Positions 41,201 through 48,933 of a stretch of 49,582 nt of DNA are shown piece after piece (the first letter of the stretch is position 1; each line of letters opens with the position of its first letter). The stretch covers positions 1-49,582 of the forward strand of contig CANQGD010000009.1 of NCBI GenBank assembly GCA_947601445.1. Direction: 5' to 3'. Both the position numbers and the translations under genes were made by a program. This DNA comes from an uncultured Clostridia bacterium. GTDB taxonomy: Bacteria; Bacillota; Clostridia; Christensenellales; CAG-314. The notes below the pieces were generated by a model. The model was not told the origin of the DNA. It was given only the letters and a program-made list of their open reading frames with translations, and made no database searches.

Positions 41201-43212
41201 CATTGCGTAATGACGCAACCAAGACCGTGGAGATAGGTACGGCGAGCATTGCGGTAACGTGGACGAACGACGGAAGTTACACCTACAAAGGTGCGGCGTT
41301 TGAGCTTCCCGCGGCAAGGGCAACGGGCGTCGGTTCGGACGGTGAGTTCACTCTTGAAGTGAGAATAACCAAGTCGCCTGAAAACGTCGGCACATTCAAG
41401 AACGCGGGCGCATACACATTTACAGCCGCGTTCAAGACAAATGAAAACAAACAAGGCAATTACACGTTGACTTCCGCCACCAAGGACTTGACCGTAGCCA
41501 AAGCAAGCGCTGCGTTGAAGTGGGAAGAAACCTCTTACACCTACACGGGTTCGACACTTACTGCTCCCAAAGCAACTGCGGAAGGCAAAGGCAGCGACGG
41601 TACTTTGACGTTACAAGTGACGCTGACGGCACAGGGTGCAGGCGAATTTAAGAATGCGGGAAGCTACACGTTTACTGCGAGTCTGAATGCAACCGACGCA
41701 AAGAACTATGAGTTGAGCGGCAACGCCACAAGGCAATACACCGTAGCAAGAGCAATCGCAGAGGCTGAGTGGGAAGACGCGACTTACACTTACACGGGTT
41801 CGACGCTTACTGCTCCCAAAGCGACAGCGGAAGGCAAAGGCGGCGACGGCGCTTTGACGCTGCAAGTGACGCTGACGACTCCCGAAACAGGCGAATTTAA
41901 GAACGCGGGAGAGTACACGTTTACGGCGAGTTTGAGCGAAACCGACGCAATCAACTATGAATTGAGCGGTAACGCCACGAGACAATACACCGTGACAAAA
42001 GCAGAGATAGAGGCGGAATGGGAAGACGTGACTTACACCTACACCGGTTCTGTATTGACGGCTCCGAAAGTGACGGCAACGGGTATAGGAGACGACGGCG
42101 TATTTACCTTGACGGTTTTGCCGGACTTCACGGGCGATTTCGAAAATGCGGGAAGCTACACATTTAAAGCGGAATTCGATCCGTCCGACGAAACAACAGC
42201 AAACTACACGTTGAAGTCAGATACTGTTTCGTCTACATACAATGTTGCAAAGCAAACGGTGAACGCACCCGAAATTGCGTCCAAAGTGTACAACGGAACG
42301 GCACAGAAAGCCGATGTCGCAATTTCGACTCTCTACACCGTGACGGAGAACAACGGCGGAACAAATGTCGGCGATTACGACGTTAAACTCACTCTTACAG
42401 ACAGTGCAAATTATGTATGGCAGGGCAGTGAAAACGAGACAATCTCTTTGACGTTCTCAATCACCAAGGCGACCTATGATATGAGCAGAGTAATTTTTGA
42501 GGGCGCCACATTCAAAGAGGACGGAACGGGCAAGAGCATTGCCGTTTCCGGTCAATTGCCCGAAGGCGTTACCGTTACATACGAAAACAACAATCAAACC
42601 AAATTCGGCGTATACGAAGTTGTTGCAAAGTTCAGTGGTGACTACGCCAACTACAATGCAATACCGGATATGACGGCGACATTGACGTTGCTGCGCGCCG
42701 AACTCAGCGTAGAAGCGAGCGACACTCCCGGTACCGACGACGAACAAAGCGGACCTGTCGTGAGCGTGGAAAGCGAAGAGGGACTCGATCCTACGGTGGA
42801 ATTGGTTGTGGAGCGCAAAGACACGCCTTCCGAAGAATCCTCCAACGTGCTTGAAACCAACGATTCGCTTCAACCGCTTGAACGCGTGGGCGCAGTGTAC
42901 GAAATATCCCTTCATTCCGACGGCGTTGAAGTACAGCCCAACGGAGAGATAAAGATCAAGATTCGCATACCTTCCGACATGGTTGGCGAACAGTTCCGTT
43001 TGTTGCATATTCACGGCGATCAAGCGATAGAAATCGAGTATCAAATAGAGGGCGATTTCGTGGTGTTTACTACCGACAGTCTGAGTGAGTTTGTATTTAC
43101 GTACAAAGTGTCTTTGTGGTGGCTGTGGCTGCTGTTGGCAGTGGTGGTAGTCGCTGCTGTCGTGACGACGGCGGTTGTAGTGAGCAAGCGCAAACAAAAA
43201 CGCACCAAGTAA
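38299..43212 (+). CDS. Giant MBG-repeat surface protein with C-terminal membrane anchor
   Basis: The 1637-residue protein starts at ATG 38299 behind TTGGAGG. It has a signal peptide ending in AYAA and a head domain of about 370 residues that resembles DUF6273/formylglycine-type folds (WLPSAEE, ending YVRPALHLNL). Ten tandem MBG-like beta modules of about 80 residues follow (about 477-1317; pattern VTWEDATYTYTGSTLTAPK). Then come a different MBG module, a further Ig-like part, an acidic linker, and a membrane helix at about 1605-1628 followed by KRKQKRTK. It is anchored in the membrane by this tail; no LPxTG motif is seen. Codon use in the head (about 38960-39450) differs from the rest. It probably mediates adhesion or forms a stalk; function is inferred. 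Confidence 0.85.
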   Translation: MLNRKSKTASVIVWLAIVLTFLLVSAVGLPTATTAYAARSKTAWVTVGEIYNDEGESFNSAQLKTLYGYLTGTQSFEAVKTAAGEKKTSNDFRSLNGGKNIQITFGGVKWDVVYLTTATTNGDVILDLWRSSDTLTDTDKAQFATWSNSPSSDPDVYPSSMYSTSMLRVKSLNAGGKYSTVGDTLSDLQSQDESNQYARFTMESVEGSLTKYIAKPSEVGYQAKEYSDNISRDNSNKANNGFYHPNSSYEYVKNKELPGTNPQWNGSNQNSDGFDFRMCFGSEAKDALREDGAKYGSWKDDYLWLPSAEETGRESQTKNEIVVRTGIGIWYTDESLRSSTTNAWTRSGRTNDASMAVSLNDTGAYDQNRKVTSKYYVRPALHLNLTEASKNVALDKGDWTGDTKTYDPNNMTWQLEGTDMVTIEPMTNKSGTTWWDDASKTITATQVDDYQIKVTPKGVKWSDGSEEGIIVTYKVIPAEIAVEWAEQDDYTYKGEAFELPTATATGKGDDGQFALDVKMTAPEAGEFKDVGTYTFTAEFKGGALHAENYTLTSATKEITVTKAQVEVKWEETTYSYTALELATPKATAEGKGSDGTLTLEVKLTDPEAGVFKNAGNYTFTASLKEANEKNYELSGDVTHQYNVAKAEIEVTWEDATYTYTGSTLTTPKATATGKEDDGEFTLEVKQTLPVEGEFRNAGNYTFTASLNETDGANYELSVDSSTHQYNVAKAEIEVTWEDATYTYTGSTLTAPKATATGKGDDGEFTLEVKLTTPETGEFKDAGEYTFTASFRTEETKQDNYTLTSDTKEITVAKAQVEVKWEEATYTYTGSTQTTPKATADKVGDEGTLELEVTIKEPAEGEFKNAGNYTFEAKLSETDQKNYELNSDGTTQQYTIAKAQVDVTWTAEDSYTYNGNEQVTPTATATGVGSDETLTLEVTMQTPSAGTFKDAGRYTFQAALSDEYSANYALRNDATKTVEIGTASIAVTWTNDGSYTYKGAAFELPAARATGVGSDGEFTLEVRITKSPENVGTFKNAGAYTFTAAFKTNENKQGNYTLTSATKDLTVAKASAALKWEETSYTYTGSTLTAPKATAEGKGSDGTLTLQVTLTAQGAGEFKNAGSYTFTASLNATDAKNYELSGNATRQYTVARAIAEAEWEDATYTYTGSTLTAPKATAEGKGGDGALTLQVTLTTPETGEFKNAGEYTFTASLSETDAINYELSGNATRQYTVTKAEIEAEWEDVTYTYTGSVLTAPKVTATGIGDDGVFTLTVLPDFTGDFENAGSYTFKAEFDPSDETTANYTLKSDTVSSTYNVAKQTVNAPEIASKVYNGTAQKADVAISTLYTVTENNGGTNVGDYDVKLTLTDSANYVWQGSENETISLTFSITKATYDMSRVIFEGATFKEDGTGKSIAVSGQLPEGVTVTYENNNQTKFGVYEVVAKFSGDYANYNAIPDMTATLTLLRAELSVEASDTPGTDDEQSGPVVSVESEEGLDPTVELVVERKDTPSEESSNVLETNDSLQPLERVGAVYEISLHSDGVEVQPNGEIKIKIRIPSDMVGEQFRLLHIHGDQAIEIEYQIEGDFVVFTTDSLSEFVFTYKVSLWWLWLLLAVVVVAAVVTTAVVVSKRKQKRTK
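39730..42250 (+). repeat. Ten in-frame tandem repeats of about 240-260 bp
   Basis: Ten units code for MBG-like modules that start with a variant of A-x-I/V-x-V-x-W-E-D/E. Neighbouring units share long identical stretches (for example GCGACCTACACTTACAC in three of them), a sign of expansion by unequal crossing-over. The antisense strand is open for long stretches only because of this repeated composition. Confidence 0.88.
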
Positions 43213-43291
43213 TATTTCTGCATTGCCTGTCTGTTGCAACTCGGCATGATTATCGGATGGTTTGCAAAACAGGGTAAAAAATAATAAATGT

Positions 43292-43365
43292 AAAGCGGAC
43301 GCTTTTGAAAATGCGTTCCAAAGTCAAAAACTTTCGGAATTGCATTTCGCGGCGATCCGCTTTTT
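43292..43365 (+). terminator. Putative terminator of the giant surface-protein gene
   Basis: AAAGCGGA (43292-43299) pairs with TCCGCTTT (43356-43363), closing a branched stem and followed by T. The long loop makes it less certain. The rest of 43366-43556 shows no gene. Confidence 0.5.
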
Positions 43366-43556
43366 CAATTGTTTGAAATATATTTTTGGGGGTGGAACTT
43401 GCGTAAAAATAAGATAGCAGACGCGATTTTATTCACGACTTAAACGCAAATATATCGTGAAAATATCGTCGCTCGAAAAAAATCCGTATTATTTACGATC
43501 ATTTGCAACAAAAGCGTTCTTCGATGGTAAAAAATCATTGGTTTCGACAATATAAA

Positions 43557-43613
43557 AAGGCTTTATGTCAAAATGTTTGTCTGTAGGTAATTTTGACATA
43601 GAGCCTTGTTTTT
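43557..43613. terminator. Long hairpin, likely bidirectional terminator of thpR
   Basis: AAGGCTTTATGTCAAAAT pairs at 17 of 18 positions with the right arm at 43590-43607, around a 15-nt loop. T runs follow on both strands. It ends thpR on the minus strand. An 18-bp stem is longer than usual for a terminator. Confidence 0.7.
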
Positions 43614-43670
43614 GCCCGTCTTTCGGGGACGCATATGTGGATATTGCAATGTGGCGATTTTTTTTGTTTA

Positions 43671-44216
43671 TCAACGCCGAACGGGCTTCAATTCCACCGT
43701 ATAGATGGGACGGTAACTTACTTTGCCCTGTTCGAAAACGCTTTCAAACAGCGTGAGTTTGTTTGTTTCGAAAGGTACGTTGAAAACCTGTACGTTTTTT
43801 GTGACTTCGCTGAACGGCAACGAAAAACTCTTTTTTCTTATCAGCGTTACATGCGGGCGATACGCCCTATGTTCCACCTCGAAGTTGTCTTTTTCCAATT
43901 TTTCGCCCAAGCGGTCGTGCACTTCCGTCAATTCGGTGCTTTGGCGTATTTTCGCCCAAACTATGTCGCCCGTGCGCTGCATGGCAAATTGAGTCACGGC
44001 AAGGGTAGGCGCCGATAAATCTTTTACGGAATCCATGGCGCTTTGCACGTAAATCAAATCGCTCGACTGCACGTTTCCGAGAAAATGCAACGTCAGATGA
44101 AGGTTTTCTTTCGGTACGAAATTGCCGCCCGTGGCAAAGTCGGCAAATTGCCGCATAGAACGCTCCAAATTGTCTTTTACTTTTTGCGGCAGTTCCAAAG
44201 CAATAAAAACTCGCAT
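43671..44216 (-). CDS. thpR: RNA 2',3'-cyclic phosphodiesterase (ThpR/LigT)
   Basis: The 181-residue protein is a two-histidine phosphoesterase with both catalytic motifs, H-L-T-L (H40, T42) and H-V-T-L (H122, T124), and the start MRVFIALELP typical of ThpR. It opens 2',3'-cyclic phosphates on RNA, and was first described as a 2'-5' RNA ligase. The length fits the family. GAAGGAGAAAG precedes the ATG. It is transcribed alone between an upstream hairpin and the peptidase gene behind it. Confidence 0.93.
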   Translation of the reverse strand: MRVFIALELPQKVKDNLERSMRQFADFATGGNFVPKENLHLTLHFLGNVQSSDLIYVQSAMDSVKDLSAPTLAVTQFAMQRTGDIVWAKIRQSTELTEVHDRLGEKLEKDNFEVEHRAYRPHVTLIRKKSFSLPFSEVTKNVQVFNVPFETNKLTLFESVFEQGKVSYRPIYTVELKPVRR

Positions 44217-44285
44217 ATTCTTTCTCCTTCGTAAACAATTATAATATATTTTCCCTCGTTTTGCAACAGCAAACTGCGGTTTTTC

Positions 44286-44319
44286 AAAATCCCGCCCCGC
44301 ATTTGCGGAACGGGATTTT
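44286..44319 (-). terminator. Terminator of the M1-type peptidase gene
   Basis: AAAATCCCG pairs with CGGGATTTT, with an inner CCGC/GCGG stem. It lies about 35 nt behind the stop codon on the minus strand. Confidence 0.8.
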
Positions 44320-44354
44320 CGGTGTCGACGGCAGTGTTGAAAATGCCATTGTTT

Positions 44355-45836
44355 TTAATCCGTCACTTTGCCTATTATTTCTTTGCCTTCTATAAATTTG
44401 GTAAATATGTTGCCCGCCTCTTCGCCGCAGACATTGACAAAACAACTTACGAGTTGCGAACTCGGCGCAACGGTAAACTGCGCTTCGTCAAAGTAGTTTT
44501 GCAGAGATTTCCAGAATTTGCTGGCGCCTACGGTTTCGTATACGGTGTTGAACAAGAGGCTGCCTTTGACATAGGTAAATACCACGTATTCGCTGTCGCT
44601 TTTGTAGGCGTCCACGCTGCGCATGCTCCGATCCACGTTTTGATAGTATTTATCCAACACGTCTACGTAGGTGACGTAGGTTTGCGTACAGCTCAGCATG
44701 TTGCGCGCAAGGGGCGTGACTCCCGCACTGTCCAAATAAAGGTATGTAAGATATTCGCTCAAACCCTCATCCATCCAGGCATTTGCAATTTGATCGTTGC
44801 CCACCAAACCGTAAAACCATTGGTGCGCCGTTTCGTGAGCTATCGCCTCCTGATAGGATGAACTGCCGCAAGTGATCATGGAAAGATTCGGATATTCCAT
44901 GCCCCCGTAGCAAAACTCCGTTTCTACGACATTGTATTGCGTATAAGGATACGTTCCTACGTTTTTGTTGAGATATTCCAACATTCCGCACGCCGTGGAA
45001 AGACTGTTTTGTGCGTCGGCGTCATTATAGTAAAAATAGTTTACTTGCGTGTCGCCTACCGTTTGAGAAATTTTGGTAAATTTGGCGGAAGTTACCATCG
45101 CGAAATCTCTCACGGCTTCCGCACGATACTTGTATGTTACGTATCCGTTGTCTTTTATCGCTTCCACAAGTTCTCCCGTAGAGGCGACAATGTAGTTTTC
45201 CGGAAGAGTGAAGTTTACATTGTAGTTGGCAACTTCGGATACAAACGGGTCTCCCACGTTGTAGTAAGGGCTTTGGGTGTAGTTGCCGTTGTCTATGTGA
45301 CACAAAACGGGATACCAATTGCCGAGATTTACGGTGTTGTCGTTGTAACCCAAGCGGTGGTGTATGTTTGCAAGCTGTACTTGATAGGTCAATTCGATTT
45401 CCACGGTTTTATCGGGGAAAAATCCGCCGGCTATGGGTACAGACAAAATATCGCAATCCGTTCCTTCAACGGTGAATGCGACGCTGTTTCCGTCTACCTT
45501 TACGCTGTCAAAGGAAATATCTCCCCAACTGTCGCCGTTGGGATAGGCTTTGGCGCGGTAGACATTGGGTACTACAAGATTAGTCGCGTCCTCTCTGTAT
45601 TGATTGGGATATATGTGAAATTTTACCGAGTCAAAACTGTTTTCGCTGCGGTTGACGGCTTTTACGGTCTGTACTGCGCTTACTATGTGCGATTGCTCGT
45701 CATAGCTTGCGACAATAGTGTATTCGTCTCCGTTTTTGACGGCGGTTTTCATTTTGTCGGCAGAGCATGCGGCAAGCGCGATCGCGCACATCGCAATCAA
45801 AAATACGGCAACAAGGACGCACAAAAATTTTTTCAT
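44355..45836 (-). CDS. M1-family (gluzincin) lipoprotein metallopeptidase
   Basis: The 493-residue protein has a lipoprotein signal (lipobox ALAAC, C24), an N-terminal beta-sandwich (about 35-250) and a thermolysin-like catalytic domain. The exopeptidase-type motif CYGGMEYPN is at 309-317, the zinc motif HETAHQW at 334-340, and the third ligand Glu in MDEGLSEY at 357. These are the hallmarks of M1 aminopeptidases, which cut N-terminal residues from peptides. Anchored outside the membrane, it would digest peptides for uptake. It lacks the large C-terminal helical domain of cytosolic PepN enzymes, so it is a short form. GAGAGGAT precedes the ATG. Confidence 0.93.
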   Translation of the reverse strand: MKKFLCVLVAVFLIAMCAIALAACSADKMKTAVKNGDEYTIVASYDEQSHIVSAVQTVKAVNRSENSFDSVKFHIYPNQYREDATNLVVPNVYRAKAYPNGDSWGDISFDSVKVDGNSVAFTVEGTDCDILSVPIAGGFFPDKTVEIELTYQVQLANIHHRLGYNDNTVNLGNWYPVLCHIDNGNYTQSPYYNVGDPFVSEVANYNVNFTLPENYIVASTGELVEAIKDNGYVTYKYRAEAVRDFAMVTSAKFTKISQTVGDTQVNYFYYNDADAQNSLSTACGMLEYLNKNVGTYPYTQYNVVETEFCYGGMEYPNLSMITCGSSSYQEAIAHETAHQWFYGLVGNDQIANAWMDEGLSEYLTYLYLDSAGVTPLARNMLSCTQTYVTYVDVLDKYYQNVDRSMRSVDAYKSDSEYVVFTYVKGSLLFNTVYETVGASKFWKSLQNYFDEAQFTVAPSSQLVSCFVNVCGEEAGNIFTKFIEGKEIIGKVTD

Positions 45837-46055
45837 AAATTATCCTCTCGAAAAATTGTTTTCAGCAATATATTATGAAAGCAAATATTCGGATATGATA
45901 TTTTATGTTATCGACCGTCGTTGTTGAAAAAATCAAATAGACGATTGATATGGATTGTAAGGTGTCGTGGCGGAAAAATAGGCAAAACAGATGCAAATTC
46001 AAAGCGGTTTTGTCTGAAAATATAAAATTTTTACGAAAAAAATAAATTTTCCCTA

Positions 46056-46084
46056 TTGACGCGGGCAAAATCTTATGATAAAAT
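46056..46084 (+). promoter_or_regulatory. Strong promoter reading into a gene-free stretch
   Basis: TTGACG (46056-46061), 17 nt, TAAAAT (46079-46084). No start codon with a ribosome binding site follows for more than 300 nt, while several hairpins and a terminator do. Confidence 0.7.
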
Positions 46085-46090
46085 TTTACT

Positions 46091-46397
46091 ATCAACCGAG
46101 AATAATCATTTAGTCTTTAATGTAATTTAATGACTTTGAGAGTTCTCCATTGTTGTTTGATTAGCCTGGAACTGAATAGTAATCGTTGCGCTCGAAACAT
46201 ACAATGGCGGAATTTTCGAATTTTTCGGTTGACATTCGAAAAATAGAAAACGCGAGATGCTTCGGGTATTTTTATTTTTCGAGGAGGGTTTTCGAAAGGG
46301 GTTTGTTTCTCCGACGGCAGAGAATCGTCGGAGAAACCGACGCCCAGACAGCGAATGTCGGGAAATTTGCCATCAATTCGCCTGCGGGCGGTTTTTG
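46091..46397 (+). ncRNA. Candidate structured RNA of about 300 nt
   Basis: From the start point predicted by the promoter at 46056-46084 to a terminator (CGCC-TGCG-GGCG then GTTTTTG, about 46380-46397) there is no convincing gene. Three local hairpins are seen: ATTTTTCG/CGAAAAAT near 46218-46243; a perfect 11-bp stem TTTCTCCGACG/CGTCGGAGAAA at 46306-46336; and CCGAC/GTCGG just behind it. I could not match it to RNase P, tmRNA or SRP RNA, and comparison by covariance was not possible. A 76-codon frame inside (46186-46416) has no usable start. Confidence 0.4.
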
Positions 46398-46437
46398 TTT
46401 ACAAGCGCCTCCGTAAAAAACGGCGGAGGAAAGGACA

Positions 46438-46509
46438 ATGACGCGCAGATACAAAGGGCGTTGGCATTTTGAAAAAACAAACGTACTCACAATGAGAAAT
46501 TTTTGTTGA
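46438..46509 (+). CDS. Possible 23-residue basic peptide
   Basis: GGAGGA lies about 8 nt before an ATG at 46438 that opens 23 codons (MTRRYKGRWHFEKTNV...), ending in TGA. The ribosome binding site is part of a hairpin (CTCCGT/ACGGCGGAG), so translation could be controlled. No family is recognised; it may be chance. Confidence 0.25.
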   Translation: MTRRYKGRWHFEKTNVLTMRNFC

Positions 46510-46732
46510 AAATACGAATATCGCGCTTACCGTTGCGATTTTTATCCGAGTTTGAAAAAACTCTGCGAACAAAAACGTCGAATTATGTAAAAGTTGTGTT
46601 TTCCTTGTTATTTAAGGATAGATATATTTGAAATAAATCCTATTATATTTATATCATTATCGAAATAAAATTACGCACTTCGAAAAAACATAAAAAAACT
46701 CAAAAAAAATACGAAAACACCTTATTTTTTAT

Positions 46733-46762
46733 TTGACAGGCTATTTACTTTTGTGATAAAAT
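46733..46762 (+). promoter_or_regulatory. Promoter of the S10 ribosomal operon
   Basis: TTGACA (46733-46738), 18 nt, TAAAAT (46757-46762), about 265 nt before rpsJ. The 120 nt before it are strongly AT-rich, like an UP element. Confidence 0.75.
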
Positions 46763-46768
46763 TAACAG

Positions 46769-47025
46769 GCTGCGAAATAGGGGCTTGACGCGCAAGGTTA
46801 CTGAGAAAACAGAAAACTTGCAGCCTACCCAGCGTCGCCGAGAGCGGCGCGACCGAACAAAATTTAATGCAGTATCAGGCGAAAGGTGATCTCGACAATC
46901 AAACCGTCGCAGATGCGGTCACGGCAAACTATGTTTGCTTTATTAAAAGTAGCAGCAGGAAACACACGGAGGTGTTGTAGCCTGAAAGTTCGGATGATAA
47001 AACAAAATGTAAGGAGACAAAGATT
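46769..47025 (+). promoter_or_regulatory. Long leader of the S10 operon, possible autoregulatory RNA
   Basis: The roughly 257-nt untranslated leader contains several hairpins: CGCCG/CGGCG near 46837-46850, GCAAAC-TAT-GTTTGC near 46924-46938, and AACAC/GTGTT near 46960-46976. Leaders of S10 operons are often sites of feedback by a ribosomal protein (L4 in E. coli); whether that holds here is not shown. Confidence 0.5.
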
Positions 47026-47334
47026 ATGGCAACCCAAAGAATCAGAATCAAACTCAAATCTTACGATCACAACCTGGTTGATCTTGCTTGCAACAAGATA
47101 GTTGAAGCGGCTCAGAAGATGGGAAGTAAGGTTTCCGGTCCGATCCCTCTCCCCACCGAGAAAGAAATCGTGACCGTTTTGCGTGCAACTCACAAATATA
47201 AGGACGCGCGCGAACAATTCGAACTAAGAACATACAAGCGCTTGATCGACATTTACAGCCCCAATGCAAAAACGGTGGATTCTCTGACGAGACTCGATTT
47301 GCCTGCGGGAATCGATGTCAAAATCAAGCTGTAA
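47026..47334 (+). CDS. rpsJ: Small ribosomal subunit protein uS10
   Basis: The 102-residue protein has the full S10 sequence pattern: [16 protein letters not shown], then [21 protein letters not shown] and the end [12 protein letters not shown]10 is part of the 30S head and, as NusE, also of transcription antitermination complexes. It is the first gene of the operon rpsJ-rplC-rplD-rplW-rplB, with TAAGGAGA before the ATG. Confidence 0.99.
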   Translation: MATQRIRIKLKSYDHNLVDLACNKIVEAAQKMGSKVSGPIPLPTEKEIVTVLRATHKYKDAREQFELRTYKRLIDIYSPNAKTVDSLTRLDLPAGIDVKIKL

Positions 47335-47362
47335 TAAAATTAAGGAGGAATGAACTTTATCT

Positions 47363-47989
47363 ATGAATAAAGCAATCATCGGTAAAAAGTTGGGAATGAC
47401 TCAGGTGTTTCTCAACGACGGAACAATGGTTCCGGTAACGGTAATCCAAGCGGGTCCCTGCACGGTTACTCAGGTCAAAACGCAGGCGCGCGACGGTTAC
47501 GATGCAATTCAGCTGGGTTTTGAAGAAATTCCCGAAAGAAAAATCAACAAGCCGCAAGCAGGACACTTGAAAGCAAGCGGAGCCAAGGTGAAATATCTGC
47601 ACGAGTTCAAGTTGGAAGGTTCTTCGCTTGACGTGGGCGCGCAAGTTACGTGCGACGTGTTTGCCGCAGGCGACTTTGTGGATGTGACCGGTATCACAAA
47701 GGGTCACGGATTTACAGGCGTAATCAAGCGTTGGAATCAACACAGACTCAAAGAAACCCACGGCGTCGGTCCCGTTCACAGGGAAGTCGGTTCCATGGGC
47801 CCGATCAGCAGTCCCTCACGTGTAATGCCAGGTAAAAATCTTCCCGGACACTACGGTGTGGAACAGGTGACGGTGCTGAATCTCTCGGTAGTAAAAGTCG
47901 ACAAGGAGAGAGGAGTGCTGCTCGTAAAGGGCGCAGTCCCCGGTGCAAAGAACAGTATTGTTTACGTTCGCAACGCCGTTAAGAAATAA
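47363..47989 (+). CDS. rplC: Large ribosomal subunit protein uL3
   Basis: The 208-residue protein begins KAIIGKKLGMTQVF and contains the family signature around GVIKRWN and SMGPISSPSRVMPGK. L3 is an early 50S assembly protein near the peptidyl transferase centre. The only GGAGG (47344-47348) lies 14 nt before the ATG, unusually far, and a six-codon frame (ATG 47350 to TAA overlapping the rplC start) lies between. Confidence 0.99.
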   Translation: MNKAIIGKKLGMTQVFLNDGTMVPVTVIQAGPCTVTQVKTQARDGYDAIQLGFEEIPERKINKPQAGHLKASGAKVKYLHEFKLEGSSLDVGAQVTCDVFAAGDFVDVTGITKGHGFTGVIKRWNQHRLKETHGVGPVHREVGSMGPISSPSRVMPGKNLPGHYGVEQVTVLNLSVVKVDKERGVLLVKGAVPGAKNSIVYVRNAVKK

Positions 47990-48006
47990 GGTGAGGAGAA
48001 AGAAAA

Positions 48007-48630
48007 ATGCAAGTTAAAGTATTTAATACAAAAGCCGCGGAAATCGGAACGCTCGAATTGAGCGAAAACGTGTTCGGCTGCGACTACAACGAGCCTCTCA
48101 TTCACCAGGCGGTTGTAACATATCTCGCAAATCAACGTCAGGGCACAAAATCCGCTTTGACGCGTACCGAGGTAAGAGGCGGCGGCATCAAACCTTGGAG
48201 ACAAAAAGGCACGGGCCGCGCAAGACAAGGCAGCATTCGCGCTCCGCAATGGACAAAGGGCGGCGTAGTGTTTGCCCCCAAGCCGCGCGACTTTTCCAAA
48301 AAGCTCAACAAAAAGATGAGAGCGCAAGCATTCCGCAGCGCGATCAGCTACAAGGTTCGTAACAACGAGCTTGTTGTTGTGGATGAAATCAAGTTGGAAG
48401 CACCCAAAACCAAACTTGTTGCGGAAATTCTCAAAAACTTCAAGTTTGAGCAAAGAACGCTTCTGCTTGTTGCGGGCGACAGCGCAGACGTTGTCAGAGC
48501 GGGTTCCAATATCGAACTGCTCACGATTACCGAAGCAAGCCTCGCTAACGTTTATGAGTTGGTAGCAAACACCAACATCATAGCAACCAAGGAAGCAATC
48601 AAAAAGATTGAGGAGGCATATTCGTTATGA
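48007..48630 (+). CDS. rplD: Large ribosomal subunit protein uL4
   Basis: The 207-residue protein has the L4 core TYLANQRQGTKSALTRTEVR, GGGIKPWRQKGTGRARQGS and FAPKPRDFSKKLNKKM. It binds 23S rRNA, lines the exit tunnel, and in some bacteria represses its own operon through the leader. Its stop overlaps the rplW start by four bases (ATGA). GGTGAGGAG precedes the ATG. Confidence 0.99.
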   Translation: MQVKVFNTKAAEIGTLELSENVFGCDYNEPLIHQAVVTYLANQRQGTKSALTRTEVRGGGIKPWRQKGTGRARQGSIRAPQWTKGGVVFAPKPRDFSKKLNKKMRAQAFRSAISYKVRNNELVVVDEIKLEAPKTKLVAEILKNFKFEQRTLLLVAGDSADVVRAGSNIELLTITEASLANVYELVANTNIIATKEAIKKIEEAYSL

Positions 48631-48917
48631 ATTCCTACGACATACTGATTCGTCCCGTTTTGACGGAAAAAAGTTACGCCGATATTCCGCAAAAAACCTA
48701 CACGTTCGAAGTTCACAAGGACGCCAACAAGGTGCAGATAAAAAATGCGGTAGAAGAAATATTCGACGTAAAAGTAGAACATGTAACCACATCGACCGTA
48801 AAAGGTAAGCTCAGAAGACAGGGAAGAACACAAGGCTACACGCCGACTTGGAAAAAGGCTACAATCCGCCTTACCACCGACAGCAAAGCTATCGAGTTCT
48901 TCAACAGTCTGTCCTGA
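48627..48917 (+). CDS. rplW: Large ribosomal subunit protein uL23
   Basis: The 96-residue protein has the L23 pattern YDILIRPVLTEKS, YTFEVHKDANKVQIKNAVE and the basic loop around RRQGRTQGYTP. It lies at the tunnel exit and docks trigger factor and SRP. It overlaps the end of rplD by four bases, and a ribosome binding site (GAGG) lies inside that gene. Confidence 0.99.
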   Translation: MNSYDILIRPVLTEKSYADIPQKTYTFEVHKDANKVQIKNAVEEIFDVKVEHVTTSTVKGKLRRQGRTQGYTPTWKKATIRLTTDSKAIEFFNSLS

Positions 48918-48933
48918 TGAGGAGGTAACAGAT

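Noticed and set aside
39160-41454. Open frame of 764 codons on the minus strand
   Set aside because: It is antisense to the MBG repeats of the surface protein; its length comes from repeated composition, and it has no ribosome binding site or recognisable domain.
39730-42250. CRISPR array
   Set aside because: The repeats are about 240 bp, in frame and coding; there are no short spacers and no cas genes in the window.
46186-46416. 76-codon frame upstream of the S10 operon
   Set aside because: There is no usable start or ribosome binding site, and the translation looks random across visible hairpins.
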